Shown one piece after another: positions 58,250 through 58,487 of a stretch of 58,487 nucleotides of DNA. A model generated the notes under the pieces. That model made no database searches, had not been told where the DNA came from, and saw nothing but the letters and a program-made list of their open reading frames with translations. Numbering within the stretch: the stretch's first letter is position 1; each line of letters begins with the position of its first letter. The stretch spans positions 1-58,487 of the forward strand of contig JALHPU010000027.1 of the NCBI GenBank assembly GCA_022842325.1. The letters are read 5' to 3'. The DNA comes from Sulfuritalea sp. Its GTDB lineage: Bacteria; Pseudomonadota; Gammaproteobacteria; Burkholderiales; Rhodocyclaceae. A program made the translations under genes and the position numbers.

Positions 58250-58487
58250 GTGCAACGCCTGAATCTGCGTCAATTCGTTATCGCCCTCGCCCTGCTGGCG
58301 GCGGCCGGACTCGCCCGCGCCACGCCGGACCTCGCGGCACCCGATGCGGCGGCGGCCGTGGCCGCCGGCAAGATCACGCTGATCGACATCCGCACCCCGC
58401 CCGAGTGGAAGGAAACCGGCGTCGCCAAGGGTGCCAAACGGGTCAACATGCTGCACCCGCAGGGTGCGCCGGGCTTTGTCGAGCAGT
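58250..58487 (+). CDS. Periplasmic rhodanese-domain protein (5' part only)
   Basis: A GTG at 58250, preceded by AAGGATTACATA, opens a protein whose first residues form a signal peptide (LRQFVIALALLAAAGLARA). A rhodanese N-half follows: PDAAAAVAAGKITLIDIRTPPEWKETGVAKGA. The window ends before the catalytic Cys loop, so activity cannot be judged. It is a companion to the cytoplasmic rhodanese at 57207. Confidence 0.8.
   Translation, partial: MQRLNLRQFVIALALLAAAGLARATPDLAAPDAAAAVAAGKITLIDIRTPPEWKETGVAKGAKRVNMLHPQGAPGFVEQ

Overview
The window is high-GC DNA (roughly two thirds G+C by eye) with betaproteobacterial gene content. The TIGR02049-type gshA next to gshB, an EIIA/HPr/EI regulatory PTS set, metX-metW, and zapA followed by a 6S RNA gene point to the Rhodocyclales/Sulfuritalea neighbourhood. 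That placement is an inference from gene content only.

Layout. 1-900: the start of a transposase and a TumE (DUF6516)-type toxin/antitoxin pair. 1.1-3.3 kb: small secreted or single-domain genes (VOC, TspO, DUF1330). 3.4-11.1 kb, minus strand: gshA-gshB-apbE, a permease-less PTS (EIIA, HPr, EI) and metX-metW. 11.1-17.5 kb: a solitary N6-type DNA methyltransferase, DUF2782, a LOG-family protein, polA and an AAA/DUF4143 ATPase. 17.6-33.2 kb: an LPS core/O-antigen type cluster: msbA, several GT4/GT9/GT2 glycosyltransferases, methyltransferases, an AsnB-type amidotransferase, a hexapeptide acyltransferase, an O-antigen ligase/polymerase and a waaQ-like gene. 33.3-35.4 kb: zapB-like, zapA, 6S RNA, EVE, TauE/SafE. 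35.4-37.3 kb: an ECF sigma factor, a membrane anti-sigma-like protein fused to a DsrE-type domain, and a divergent secreted DsrE protein. 37.3-40.8 kb: GST, SGNH hydrolase, DUF2721, dihaem cytochrome c, acyltransferase. 40.8-47.4 kb: a complete malonate-utilisation operon (matR-matA-TRAP dctPQM-matB) with a MatR-type operator. 47.6-53.1 kb: HAD nucleotidase, another secreted DsrE protein, an FAD oxidoreductase, periplasmic proteins, a DsbB/DsbA-like pair and an enoyl-CoA hydratase homologue. 53.1-55.3 kb: an AT-richer accessory patch with a second, broken TumE/antitoxin pair and an unidentified 346-residue protein with proteasome-like N-terminal features. 55.3 kb to end: MFS transporter, TlpA-like thioredoxin, two rhodaneses and a duplicated BamE-like lipoprotein.

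Three things stand out. (1) A bipartite motif, AGTCGGCGC-N7-ACGGYG, recurs on both strands, almost always inside genes and in many reading frames. I count 19 copies of the 9-mer, and 12 of them carry the second half at exactly the same spacing. I know of no description of it. (2) The ECF sigma/DsrE-anti-sigma locus has two divergent promoter-like sequences (GGGAATAAA-N14-CGTC) facing the sigma operon and the secreted DsrE gene, which suggests a self-contained sulfur or redox sensing circuit. (3) The low-GC gene at 53.9-55.0 kb may be an Ntn-hydrolase-like protein that has landed in a toxin-antitoxin remnant.

Coordinates were counted by eye and may be off by a base or two at sites that do not bound a gene.
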